NCBI RefSeq assembly: GCF_019930585.1
Contig: NZ_CP082839.1
Coordinates: 3,794,001 to 3,858,000 of the forward strand
DNA from: Sphingomonas nostoxanthinifaciens
GTDB lineage: Bacteria > Pseudomonadota > Alphaproteobacteria > Sphingomonadales > Sphingomonadaceae
Length of the DNA stretch: 64,000 nt
Reading direction: 5' to 3'
A model generated the notes under the pieces. It saw nothing but the letters and a program-made list of their open reading frames with translations, did no database searches and was not told the DNA's origin. The position numbers and the translations under genes are program-made. This document shows, one piece after another, positions 17,189 through 25,428 of the stretch. The first letter of the stretch is position 1. Every line of letters begins with the position of its first letter.

Positions 17189-18664
17189 CTAGTTGGCCGG
17201 TGCGGCCGTTGCGGCGGCCGGATCTTTCGCCGCGGCGTATTGGGTTGGCGGGAAGTCGCCGGCGAACACGAGCCCGGCCAGCTTGTTGGCGGCGCGATCG
17301 GTGGCGATGTCCGCGCGCAATTGGTCAGGGTCATGGCCGCGCGCGACGACGAGATTTTGTCGGCTCTCGACGCCTGCGGCCATCTCAAGAATGTCCGCCT
17401 GCACGTCGCCCATTCGGTCGATGCTCTCGAACGGCGGCGGCGCCCAGTTCATCTCGTAGGTCCGGTTCGCCATCATGCCGGCGGTGAAGGCCGCCTCCTG
17501 AAAGCGAGCCGCCACGCGGTCGAGAAACACGGGAATGATCGTGTTGAACTGGATCCGGCCGGTGGAGCGCTGAAATTCAAGGTTTCCGGCCTTGTAGCTG
17601 GAGAAGTTGACGTTCGAGAGGTCGCCGAAATGCTCGTAGGTGATGCCCGTGCCAGCCGCCGACGATAGCAATGCCAGCCGCAAAATTTCGGCTAGCCCGC
17701 CCGACGCCTTCGGATCGCCGAACCTGACGCCCTCACCGGGTGCGAGCCGGTTGATCATGCCGGGAGTCAGCGTTTCGGCTTGCAGCCCTTCGACCGGCGT
17801 CGGGGCATCGGCATCGAGGGCACCAAACAGGCGGCCCTCGTCGTCAACGCCCTGCGTGATGAAGGCCGCGAAACATGCTTCGATGTTCTTGCGGACCAGT
17901 TCCGCCTCGACGCCTTCGTCGATGTCGCCCAGCCGTTTGACGACCGTGTTGAAGACGCTGACGCCGTGGCGCTGGCCGACATACTCCTGAACGAACAGGT
18001 GGATGACGTCGGCGGCGAGGATGCGGACCGTCTGATAGCTGACCCACAGCTGGTTCGGGCGGCCCTGATAGAAGTGATAGGCGACGGGGCGGCCACGGGC
18101 GTCATATTCGACGCCGTGGACGACGCTATTGCCTTGGAAACTGGTGAGGCCAGTGGCCAGCATGCCCGCATCGAGCAGCTGGAGCCGCAACGGGACGGTG
18201 CCGGCAGCGTCCTGCAGCGAAAGCTGCTGCAGCACGATAAAGCACTCGCCCTCGCGGAACATCGTGCGGACCGCCAGTTCCTGCAGCCCATAGAAGTTGA
18301 GGCGGCCGTTCCAGTCGCAGATCTTCAGCCAGTCGTTCCACAGGTTGCGGAAAGTAGCCGGGGCCTTCTTGGGCGCGCCGGTGATGCCCCAGCCGACGGT
18401 ATTGTTGACCAGCGCGGCCAGCGCCTTCCGGGCGAACGGGTCCTGTGCGACCAGTTCGAGGACGCGGCGACGGTCGACGACGCGGCCGAGGCGGGCGTCA
18501 TCCGGGTTGCCTGTGTTCCGGTCCCAGTCGGCCGGCTTGCCGACAAACCGCTGGCTGACGCGCTGATCGGCGCGGTCTATCACGGTAAGGGCGCGACGCG
18601 CTGCAGCGCGTTTGACGCCCCATACCGGCGAGACAGCGCGGATCGCGCGATCGATCATGTTCAT
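17189..18664 (-). CDS. Phage portal protein, lambda family
   Basis: 491 residues from ATG 18664, which overlaps the gpW stop as ATGA; an in-frame ATG 9 bp upstream is less likely. Landmarks of the lambda gpB family are present: ARKALAALVNNTVGWGI near residue 80, FREGECFIVLQQL near 130, DVIHLFVQEYVGQRHGVSVF near 215, and the clip/crown region LSNVNFSSYKAGNLEFQR near 365. Dodecameric portal at the head vertex through which DNA is packaged and ejected. Followed 8 bp later by the protease-capsid fusion gene. Confidence 0.9.
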   Translation of the reverse strand: MNMIDRAIRAVSPVWGVKRAAARRALTVIDRADQRVSQRFVGKPADWDRNTGNPDDARLGRVVDRRRVLELVAQDPFARKALAALVNNTVGWGITGAPKKAPATFRNLWNDWLKICDWNGRLNFYGLQELAVRTMFREGECFIVLQQLSLQDAAGTVPLRLQLLDAGMLATGLTSFQGNSVVHGVEYDARGRPVAYHFYQGRPNQLWVSYQTVRILAADVIHLFVQEYVGQRHGVSVFNTVVKRLGDIDEGVEAELVRKNIEACFAAFITQGVDDEGRLFGALDADAPTPVEGLQAETLTPGMINRLAPGEGVRFGDPKASGGLAEILRLALLSSAAGTGITYEHFGDLSNVNFSSYKAGNLEFQRSTGRIQFNTIIPVFLDRVAARFQEAAFTAGMMANRTYEMNWAPPPFESIDRMGDVQADILEMAAGVESRQNLVVARGHDPDQLRADIATDRAANKLAGLVFAGDFPPTQYAAAKDPAAATAAPAN

Positions 18665-18873
18665 CGACGGCAAATCCGGCCGATCGTCGTTCGAAGGGCG
18701 GGCGTCACCTTTGCCGCAGCGGCGGCTATCTCGGCCTTCATGTCGTTGCGCAGCGCGCGCATGTCGGCGAGCGTCTGGTAACGAACCTTGCGGCCATCGG
18801 CATAGGTCACCTCCTGAATGCCGTTCAGCATTGCCGTACTGAGCGCGTCGAGGTCGCCCTGATTGTAAGCCAT
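18661..18873 (-). CDS. gpW-like head-tail joining protein
   Basis: 70 residues, the usual size for gpW. The pattern of two helices around a short hairpin (QEVTYADGRKVRYQTLADMRAL) is typical: a small protein that joins the portal after packaging and is needed for tail attachment. It lies between the large terminase and the portal, as in lambda (A-W-B). Its start overlaps the terminase stop as TGATG, and its stop overlaps the portal start as ATGA. Confidence 0.85.
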   Translation of the reverse strand: MAYNQGDLDALSTAMLNGIQEVTYADGRKVRYQTLADMRALRNDMKAEIAAAAAKVTPALRTTIGRICRR

Positions 18874-20921
18874 CAGCGTCCTCGTCGGTTGAGCCAGTTC
18901 GGGCTGGGCCTGGTGCGAATAAGTTGTTTGCGACTGTCGGTCTTTGCTTTGACCGGGGCGGGTCGGGCCGCGGCGACGGTTGCCGCTACCTCGTCCGGCT
19001 CGATCTCGGCCGCTGCCGGCCCGATGGGATCAGGCACCCGGAAATCCGGGGGCACCCAACGCATGTCGAGCCGCGATTGTGCGAACGGACGGCGCAGGAT
19101 GGCAGCCAAAGCGTAGACGAGCAGATCCCATGTCTCGTTGCGCGGACGGATCTTCTTCCACTTGCCCTTGTCGAGCTGTTCGGCGGTGATCTCGTCGACA
19201 TGCACTTCGGCGAGATTGCCCGCGAGATGGACATATCCGGGGCCAGGCTTGTCCCGGCGCAGCATCGCGTCGAGGATGTTCTTCAGCCAATGGACGTTGA
19301 TCGTCCAGATGCCCGGCGAATTGCGCTTCTGGCCGCCGTTCGAGCGCTGATCCGACCGGCGGGCGGGGCTGATCAGTGCGGCCTTCGGATTGTTGCCGCC
19401 CTGCAGAAGCGTGACGCGCGTCGGGTGGATGCCGGCAGCCGCCGCCATATGCCAGAAGCCAATCGCCAGGTCGCTTTCGCCGCCGCGCGCGTCGATCGCG
19501 ACGGTCAGCGCACGAACCGAGCGACCCGATCCGTCCGCCAGTTTCCATTCGCGGCTGAACAGCGGGAGCAGCGCAGACCAATGCTCCCGGTAGCGCAGCG
19601 GCTGCACCGTTGTCAGACCGTCCGAAAGGGTATCGATCGACCAGCGATCGATCAGCCACAGCTCGCGCTTTTCGCCGATGCCGATCGTCGCGCACTGGAA
19701 GCTCTTCTGCTGCACGTCGACGGTAGTGACGACGACCTTCACGCCGGCCGGGACGGTGCCGGCTTTCCAGCCCTTCTCGCGCCGGTCGAGCAGGCTCTCG
19801 GTCTCAAGCGGCTTCTCGCCCGACAGGATCGAGCGGTAGTTCACGCCGGCCTTGGTGTTCATGAACGTGCGCAGCGGCGCCTCGTCCTGCCGGGTCGCCC
19901 AGGTGCGTTGCGCCTCGCGCCATTCGCGCGCGAGGTCCGGCCAGGTCGTGAAAGCCAGCAGGCCGTCGACCCGGAAGCTGCGGCGTCGGTTGCTCGCCCC
20001 CGGCCGCGCCGGCACGAACCCTTTTCGAGGCAGCCGCGCCAGACTGTTCAGCAAGGCACGACGGTCGGCCGGATCGAGCAGGCAGCCGTTGGCGCCGCAG
20101 ATCACGTGGGCGGTGCGCTCCGCCAGGTCCTCGTCGCCGGTGTCGTCGAAGCGCAGGTCGCGTCGAATGTCGATCGCCCAACGGTCGCCGCACGTCGGGC
20201 ATTCCGGGTGCAGTCGCTCGTCCGTCCCGCCCTCGACGAAAGCCTCGGTCTTGCCGCCGGTTTCGTCCGCCGGGGATGACGATACGAACTTCGTGTCGCG
20301 GCCCTTGCGGGTCGTAAGACGTCCCTCGACCAGCTTGATCGCCGACCCCTGACCCGCCTTCTCCTCGGTGCCGCCGATGTCGTCGTCCATCTGGTCGAAG
20401 TCATCGAGCCAGCCGTAGCGGGCCGGCACCTGGATGAACTGGCCGGGCACTGGCCAGACCGAATAGAGGAACATGCCCTGAAATTGCTTCAGGAACATAT
20501 TGTTGGCGTTGGAGAGGTCCAGCAACTTCGTTTTGACGCTGGACGTCTCTTTTATGAACGGATCGACGCGAGAAACGACGAATTTGGACGTCGCCGATCG
20601 ATCCGGCTGGCACAAAAAGAAGTTATCGGGCGCCTGATCGACGACCCAGCCGAGCCAGCTGAGCCCGATCGTCGACTTGCCTGCCTGCGCCGGGCCGAGC
20701 AGGCCGACCTCGGCCGTGTCCGGATCGGACAGCGCGTCCATCACCTCGGCATGCCAGGGCAATGCATCGAGGTCGAAACTGGTGTTTTTGCGCGCCCACT
20801 GGCTGACCGTCAGCTTCTCGCGCGGCGCGACGAGGTGCGCCAGTCGGGCGAATATATGCGCGCCGGTCTCAAAGGGCGGGATCGACCACCGCGGCGCGGG
20901 CAATTGTGCTGCCGTCGCCAT
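18873..20921 (-). CDS. Terminase large subunit, GpA type
   Basis: 682 residues from ATG 20921 (MATAAQLPAPRW); the open frame continues upstream but that part overlaps the small subunit and reads as Ser/Arg-rich noise. Walker A is GPAQAGKS (near residue 75) and an acidic Walker B-like stretch is WLDDFDQMDDD (near 175). A zinc-binding CPTCGD/CGANGC pair lies near 240-275. The C-terminal nuclease half has Asp in VVTTVDVQQKSF and AIDARGGESD. Cuts and packages DNA into proheads with the Nu1-like small subunit. GpA-type terminases usually act at cos sites. Confidence 0.9.
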   Translation of the reverse strand: MATAAQLPAPRWSIPPFETGAHIFARLAHLVAPREKLTVSQWARKNTSFDLDALPWHAEVMDALSDPDTAEVGLLGPAQAGKSTIGLSWLGWVVDQAPDNFFLCQPDRSATSKFVVSRVDPFIKETSSVKTKLLDLSNANNMFLKQFQGMFLYSVWPVPGQFIQVPARYGWLDDFDQMDDDIGGTEEKAGQGSAIKLVEGRLTTRKGRDTKFVSSSPADETGGKTEAFVEGGTDERLHPECPTCGDRWAIDIRRDLRFDDTGDEDLAERTAHVICGANGCLLDPADRRALLNSLARLPRKGFVPARPGASNRRRSFRVDGLLAFTTWPDLAREWREAQRTWATRQDEAPLRTFMNTKAGVNYRSILSGEKPLETESLLDRREKGWKAGTVPAGVKVVVTTVDVQQKSFQCATIGIGEKRELWLIDRWSIDTLSDGLTTVQPLRYREHWSALLPLFSREWKLADGSGRSVRALTVAIDARGGESDLAIGFWHMAAAAGIHPTRVTLLQGGNNPKAALISPARRSDQRSNGGQKRNSPGIWTINVHWLKNILDAMLRRDKPGPGYVHLAGNLAEVHVDEITAEQLDKGKWKKIRPRNETWDLLVYALAAILRRPFAQSRLDMRWVPPDFRVPDPIGPAAAEIEPDEVAATVAAARPAPVKAKTDSRKQLIRTRPSPNWLNRRGR

Positions 20922-21468
20922 CTTCGGTTGCCTCGATGTCTCCCAGCGCGCCGATCCGGCGCGCGAACTCGGCGAGATCGGCCGCGACCATCGCGTCGAT
21001 CTCAATTTGCAGCTGTCGCGACACGTCCGCACGCTTTGCGAGCCGCGCCGAGAAGCTCAGTTGCTGCTGCTGGTGCCAGACCAGCACTTGGCCGATAGCC
21101 GCTTCGACGCTGCCCTTCGGCACCAGCTCGCCGCGCTGGCGCGCAAGCTTGATCGCGAGGACTTCCTCTTCGAGCAGCGCCTTCCGATCGGCGAGCGTCA
21201 GGCCGGGCTCGGTCGGGCCTGCCGATAGGCCGAGATCCAGGCCGAGCTGGGCAAGGCCGGCGAGCCGCGCCCGTTCTGCATCACGCTTCCGCTCTTCGAT
21301 ACTCAGGACGTACCGGACCGCGGTCTCGATCTCGATCTCGTAGGCGTCGCCATTCTTCCCGCGCTTCACGATCCCGGCGAAATCGGGATCGCTCGCGATC
21401 AGCTTCCGGAGCGTCGGCTCCGACGGCATGCCCGCAATCGCGGCGAGGTCGGCAAGCTTACCGAGCAT
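20869..21468 (-). CDS. Terminase small subunit, Nu1-like (DUF1441 type)
   Basis: 199 residues from ATG 21468 (MLGKLADLAAIAGMPSEPTLRK); residues upstream in the same frame are Arg/Phe-rich and unlikely to be coding. The N-terminus is a winged helix-turn-helix (LADLAAIAGMPSEPTLRKLI) for DNA recognition; a long basic helix follows (SIEERKRDAERARLAGLAQL), and the C-terminus is the oligomerisation and large-subunit contact part. Overlaps the large subunit by 53 bp. No strong ribosome site precedes the start, so its level may be kept low. It should bind the cos/pac region, which in lambda lies just upstream. Confidence 0.75.
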   Translation of the reverse strand: MLGKLADLAAIAGMPSEPTLRKLIASDPDFAGIVKRGKNGDAYEIEIETAVRYVLSIEERKRDAERARLAGLAQLGLDLGLSAGPTEPGLTLADRKALLEEEVLAIKLARQRGELVPKGSVEAAIGQVLVWHQQQQLSFSARLAKRADVSRQLQIEIDAMVAADLAEFARRIGALGDIEATEDGDGSTIARAAVVDPAL

Positions 21469-21585
21469 AACCGAAACCGAAAGAACAAGAGAAAACCGCC
21501 AGAAAAAACGACGTAGTCGCCTTCCCAGCGCCTTTGCACCCCGCATACGGCTCAGATGCCGGCGAAGGACCCAAAGGGGGGTGGG

Positions 21586-21615
21586 CCTGCCGCCGGCGCG
21601 AGGGCCGGCGGCAGG
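21586..21615. other. Perfect 12-bp inverted repeat hairpin
   Basis: CCTGCCGCCGGC (21586-21597) and its exact complement GCCGGCGGCAGG (21604-21615) enclose a 6-base loop. It lies between the lipoprotein stop and the terminase small-subunit start, both read leftward. There is no T run on either strand, so it is not a standard intrinsic terminator; it could attenuate, protect RNA ends, or be part of a packaging site. Confidence 0.6.
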
Positions 21616-21624
21616 GGCGGCCCC

Positions 21625-21771
21625 CTACTTGCAGACCGAGCCGTCGGGCGTCGGACAGGGCGCGTTGTCGATCAGGTTGACCTGGTCGACCGGCGGCATC
21701 GACGTGGTCGAGCAGGCGGCGAGCAGCAGGGCCGAGGCGATACTGATGGATGCGATGACGATCGTGCGCAT
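21625..21771 (-). CDS. Small predicted lipoprotein (48 residues)
   Basis: ATG 21771 with GGAG 7 bp upstream opens a 48-residue frame ending at TAG 21625-21627. The product has a short basic start, a hydrophobic helix (IVIASISIASALLLAAC) with a lipobox LLAAC so that Cys20 would be lipid-modified, then a short Pro/Asp-containing tail with two more cysteines (NAPCPTPDG, SVCK). It sits between the DUF6362-like gene and the terminase small subunit. Small lipoproteins in phages include Rz1-type spanins and exclusion proteins, but no Rz partner is visible, so the role stays open. Confidence 0.65.
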   Translation of the reverse strand: MRTIVIASISIASALLLAACSTTSMPPVDQVNLIDNAPCPTPDGSVCK

Positions 21772-21932
21772 GGAGATCTCCAAGGGTCGCGAGGATCGGG
21801 GCTGGCATCGGCATCGGGCTCACCAAACGACCGCGCCCCGACCGCTGATGCGAGGCGGGGCGCGGAAGGTCTGGAGAGGATGCCGGGAAGCCGAAGCTCT
21901 GCCCCAGCCTGACAAGAAATAGCTGCTCCAGA

Positions 21933-21995
21933 CCCCTAAAACGAACAGGGAATATTTCGCACCATGCAGATTTTAGGGGTTGCGGGATTTTAGGG
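21933..21995. repeat. CCCCTAAAA / TTTTAGGGG repeat cluster upstream of the terminase genes
   Basis: CCCCTAAAA at 21933-21941 is complementary to TTTTAGGGG at 21971-21979, and a third copy TTTTAGGG follows at 21988-21995. A CGAACAG motif (21942-21948) like those in the 22.5-22.8 kb cluster lies beside the first copy. The surrounding 21772-22005 stretch has no credible gene. Repeated sites just upstream of a Nu1-type gene recall the R sites of lambda cosB; a packaging-site role is a guess from position. Confidence 0.45.
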
Positions 21996-22005
21996 TCGAA
22001 AGTCA

Positions 22006-22476
22006 TTAGCTTACCGCGACATGCGCGCGGTTCAGCTGCATGCATATGGTCGCTATCGATCGCGAATAGCCCATGCGCAGCACGTCGTGCGTGTCGCCGG
22101 ATCGCAGCCGCCGCTTCACCTCAGCCCAGTCCACCCGCGCATCTCGGCCGTAATGGAGCTTCTGCTGCAGCACGATGCCGACCAGCGGGCGCAGCCGCGC
22201 ACGATCCTTCACATAGCGGATCCACTCCAGCGCCTGTTCCATGCGGTCGACCTCGGCCGCCCGCAATCCGCCGCGCGCTTTGGCCGCGCCATCCATGTCG
22301 CTCTCGATCCAGTCGGCCACTTCGCCGCCGACCTGCGCGGCCGCGTTGCGGTCACGGATGATCTGTGACCACGGCCCGTCGCCTGCGAACGGTGATCCAC
22401 CGCCGCGAGTGCAGCGGTCGAGGAACCCCACCGCTTCGATCATGCGCTCTTCCACCATCGCGAATGACCAGACCAT
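22006..22476 (-). CDS. DUF6362-like protein, possible late regulator
   Basis: 156 residues; AAGGA lies 5-6 bp before ATG 22476, which is preferred over an ATG 6 bp upstream. N-terminal MVWSFAMVEERMIEAVGFLDR, a central DRMEQALEWIRYVKDRARLRPLV and a C-terminal helix-turn-helix-like end (MGYSRSIATICMQLNR) follow the order of DUF6362 phage proteins, which resemble small sigma/antiterminator-type regulators. It is the last gene before the packaging module, the classic place for a late-gene activator. Regulatory function is inferred; DNA binding is not shown. Confidence 0.6.
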   Translation of the reverse strand: MVWSFAMVEERMIEAVGFLDRCTRGGGSPFAGDGPWSQIIRDRNAAAQVGGEVADWIESDMDGAAKARGGLRAAEVDRMEQALEWIRYVKDRARLRPLVGIVLQQKLHYGRDARVDWAEVKRRLRSGDTHDVLRMGYSRSIATICMQLNRAHVAVS

Positions 22477-22482
22477 TTCCAT

Positions 22483-22803
22483 CCTTTTGATTCTTTCTTT
22501 CTTATGATGAACAGTCGAACAGATGACGCATTATCGCGCATGCCTGCGCACACATATGGAAGTGTCCTGAGAGAAACGGTTCTAACTGTTCGGACTGTTC
22601 TTCAATGGCGCAAAATCAGTCACTTACGCGACGAACGGTTGACGAACAGACGAACAGTCTGCGCGAGCGATTTGGCGATAGTGCTGGCTTGACACTTGCC
22701 GCCCGTCGCGCCTCACTTGCCGCCACCCTTGAGAATGACGAACTGTTCGGCTCAACTGTTCGTCAACTATTCGTCGTCAGCGGATTGGCGAGGCCGGCGT
22801 AGG
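22483..22803. repeat. Intergenic region with ten CTGTTCG-type repeats
   Basis: 321 bp without a convincing gene. Copies of ACTGTTCG or its complement CGAACAGT, some with one mismatch, occur at 22508-22515, 22516-22523, 22585-22592, 22594-22601, 22632-22639, 22643-22650, 22651-22658, 22742-22749, 22755-22762 and 22766-22773. Neighbouring copies are spaced 8-13 bp apart; the first pair and the 22.63-22.66 kb group point one way, the others the opposite way. Such phased clusters beside a replicative helicase gene look like iterons of an origin or like a multi-site operator. Confidence 0.6.
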
Positions 22804-24429
22804 TCACGGCGGCATGTCGTCGTCCTCGTCCTGCCAAGCCGCACGCTCGAACTCATTGGCCGTAAACGGCTGCGCTGGGGCGGCCGAGGAGGATGCGCCG
22901 CGATCGTCGGGCATGGGCAGCGGATCGCCGCGCAGCTTCGCGCCCTTGCGCTGTTTCCGGCCCGATCGATGGCGCGGCCCGAGCATGATCTGACGATCGC
23001 CCAGCGCGCGGCCGAAGGCGGTCGAATTGAGCTTCTCGCGGTCGCTGACGCCCTCGTCCTCGCACCAGCGGGAATAATCATCGTACAGCGCCCGCGCCTC
23101 GATCACGGCCAGCGGATCAGACGTGTCGACGCGCGCGGCCATCCACTCGCCAAAAGGGTTCGCCGCGCGGCGATACTCCTCGACGGCGTCGGCGACGGCG
23201 GTCGGCTGGACCAGCCTGCCAGCCTCCAGCCACTGGCGCAGTCCCTCAAGCATCCAGTTCAGGATGCCCGGCCCCTCGCCCAGCAGGCGCGTCTCGACGC
23301 CCTTGTCGATCGCGGAGCCCTTGAATTGGTGCGGGAACAGGATGATGATGATGCGGCGCCAAATGCCATCGTCATCACCGGAGATGCGCGGGCGGCTATT
23401 GCACTCGATGAACAGCTTGCCGCGCGCTTTGAACTCGAAACTATCGCCGTAATTTGCCCGCGCCTGAATCGGCGAGCCGCCCGTAAATTGCTTGATGCGC
23501 TGCTCGTCGAGCGCGGCGCCGCGTTTCGGCTCCTGCGTACAGACGAGGCGCGTATCGCCGGCGAGCCGCACCAGGTCGGGGGTCGCGTCGGCGCCGGAGC
23601 GCTGGCCGGCCGCCATGAAGGTCTGCACATCGGCAGCGACGCCATAGCCGCCCATCAGCTCGCGCAGCACGTTCATCGTCGTCGACTTGCCGTCGCCGCC
23701 CTTGCCCTGCAGCATGAACATGCACTGCTCGACGGTCAGGCCCGACAACGCATAGCCGATCACCTGCTGGAAATAGATGCGTACCTCGGGATCGGGCAGC
23801 ACGGTTGCGAGGTGTTCATTCCATTTCGGCGCCTCGGCCGCAGGATCATATTCGCACGTCATGACGCGGGTCAGGTGGTCGGCCGGATCGTGCGCCGTAT
23901 CGAGCAACACCCACGGCGCGCTGTCGCCGTCGCCACGCCGGCGCGCAAAACGCAGGGTGCGGTTCTGCGTATTGATCGTCAGCAGGTTGCGGTCGAAATC
24001 GTCCATCCGACGCGTGAGATCGTCGAGGCTCTGTGCCTGGGCGAGCATCGCCACCGTTTTGCTCGCGTTCCCCGACTGGACCGCGTGCTTACGAAGATTG
24101 ATGACGCGATCGGCGCGCAGATCGGTAGTGCACCATTCGCCGAAGCGCGTGCGCAGCTCGGCGTCCTCTACCTCGGCGAGCGCGGCGATCTCGTCGCGCA
24201 GTCCGCGCGCAACCTCATGCGCCTTGAGATGGGCGAGGCGCTCGCCGTCGTCGGCCGACCAGCGCCGATCGTCGTATGCGACCCAGCCCCACTCGCGCAC
24301 GTGTACCAGTTTCCCGCCGGCGCGCGCAACTAGGCGCTCCGCATTGCCCAGGTCGGATAGCTCGCGCCATGCCAATGCCGCCGGGTCGACCGTCGCCATC
24401 GCAATGGCGCGTGTCGTCACGTCCCCCAA
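22804..24429 (-). CDS. Phage/plasmid primase, P4 family helicase (D5-like)
   Basis: 541 residues. The centre is a D5_N-type region (about 60-200) and residues about 240-400 a superfamily-3 helicase with Walker A GKGGDGKST, Walker B-like acidic residues after it and the sensor strand KLFIECNSRPRIS. The C-terminal winged-helix-like part (ALYDDYSRWCEDEGVS) is usual for this family. It unwinds DNA at the phage origin; the primase activity may come from the separate Toprim gene at 25707-26855. The start is TTG at 24429, supported by GGAGG 5 bp upstream; ATG 24399 is the alternative. Directly downstream lies the CTGTTCG repeat cluster. Confidence 0.85.
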   Translation of the reverse strand: MGDVTTRAIAMATVDPAALAWRELSDLGNAERLVARAGGKLVHVREWGWVAYDDRRWSADDGERLAHLKAHEVARGLRDEIAALAEVEDAELRTRFGEWCTTDLRADRVINLRKHAVQSGNASKTVAMLAQAQSLDDLTRRMDDFDRNLLTINTQNRTLRFARRRGDGDSAPWVLLDTAHDPADHLTRVMTCEYDPAAEAPKWNEHLATVLPDPEVRIYFQQVIGYALSGLTVEQCMFMLQGKGGDGKSTTMNVLRELMGGYGVAADVQTFMAAGQRSGADATPDLVRLAGDTRLVCTQEPKRGAALDEQRIKQFTGGSPIQARANYGDSFEFKARGKLFIECNSRPRISGDDDGIWRRIIIILFPHQFKGSAIDKGVETRLLGEGPGILNWMLEGLRQWLEAGRLVQPTAVADAVEEYRRAANPFGEWMAARVDTSDPLAVIEARALYDDYSRWCEDEGVSDREKLNSTAFGRALGDRQIMLGPRHRSGRKQRKGAKLRGDPLPMPDDRGASSSAAPAQPFTANEFERAAWQDEDDDMPP

Positions 24430-24439
24430 TTCTGCCTCC

Positions 24440-25306
24440 TTACTGGTCGATGATGGCCGCGCTGGCCGCCGTGAGCGCCAGTGCCTGCCGGTAATTCTTC
24501 TCGCGCGCGGTCAGCTTGCGCGCCTTGGGCGGCGCTGGAACGGCCGGCGCCGGCAGCTCGATCGCGAAGTCGGGATCCTCGATCCCCAGCGCGGCACGGT
24601 AAACGGTGCGGATCGCCTCGCGCTCGAATCGCGTGTCTTTGTCCATCGCGCGATCGGCGACGCACGCGCGGATCGCGCGGGCATCGAAACCGCAATCCTT
24701 GGCAAAGGTGAAGGCGTTGCGGATCTCCTCGGCCAGCTGCGCGCGTTCAGCGAACAGTTGCTCGACCCGCTCGACAATCTTAGTCAGCCAGTCGACGGCA
24801 GGGTCGGGCACGGCCGGCGGCAGCATCATGCCGCTGGCGGTCGCAGCCACTCGAACTAAACGGCGTGCGCCATCCAGACCGATCGCACCGACCAGCTCCG
24901 CCGCAATATCTTCCACGGGCCGCGTCGCGCGTGCCTCATCGGGCTCTGCGGCCGCGAATCGCATCGGCGGTTCCGGCGGCTGCCAATCGGTGGCGATGCG
25001 CCGGCTGTGGGCCGTGTCGGCCTTGGGCAGCATGCTGCTCGGCGTGTCGTATTTGCCTTCGTTCCGGTTCCACGGATGAACCTCGGCGCCGACGCTCGAT
25101 CCCGGCAGGGTGGCGGATGGCGGCCGCAGCACGGCGCGCCGCCCGACATGATCGGGCGCGCCGACATAGCCTTGCTTCTCCATCTGCTCGATGAAGCGCG
25201 CAGCGGAATTGTAGCCGATCCGCATCTGGCGCTGGAGCCAGCTGGTCGACGCCTTCTGGTGTTCAAGGACCAGCGCGACGGCGCGGTCGTAGTCTGGATC
25301 GGACAT
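24440..25306 (-). CDS. FtsK-gamma winged helix fused to GapR-like domain
   Basis: 288 residues from ATG 25306. Residues 1-60 (DPDYDRAVALVLEHQKAS, then RIGYNSAARFIEQMEKQGYV and DHVGRRAVL) are a clear FtsK gamma domain, the winged helix that reads KOPS sites. The middle (60-180) is Pro/Ala-rich. Residues about 195-265 (IVERVEQLFAERAQLAEEIR, AKDCGFDARAIRACVADR, then TVYRAALG) match GapR/DUF2312, a dimeric protein that binds overtwisted DNA in Caulobacter. There is no FtsK motor domain. It stands directly before the helicase gene, so it probably acts in phage DNA replication or topology. The combination is unusual to me. Confidence 0.75.
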   Translation of the reverse strand: MSDPDYDRAVALVLEHQKASTSWLQRQMRIGYNSAARFIEQMEKQGYVGAPDHVGRRAVLRPPSATLPGSSVGAEVHPWNRNEGKYDTPSSMLPKADTAHSRRIATDWQPPEPPMRFAAAEPDEARATRPVEDIAAELVGAIGLDGARRLVRVAATASGMMLPPAVPDPAVDWLTKIVERVEQLFAERAQLAEEIRNAFTFAKDCGFDARAIRACVADRAMDKDTRFEREAIRTVYRAALGIEDPDFAIELPAPAVPAPPKARKLTAREKNYRQALALTAASAAIIDQ

Positions 25307-25428
25307 CAGCCGGAAGCCAATCGGTGATGCCCTGCATGACATGGGAATAACGTCCGTTGCGTGTGCATCTTGCGGCAAGCCAGCAGGGCGCGCACCATCG
25401 GCATGCAAACATCTCTGGAACGATAGCC

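Noticed and set aside
22504..22802. Two plus-strand frames of 62 and 65 codons in the CTGTTCG region
   Set aside because: They only translate the repeats, lack a good ribosome site and run against the operon; treated as non-coding.
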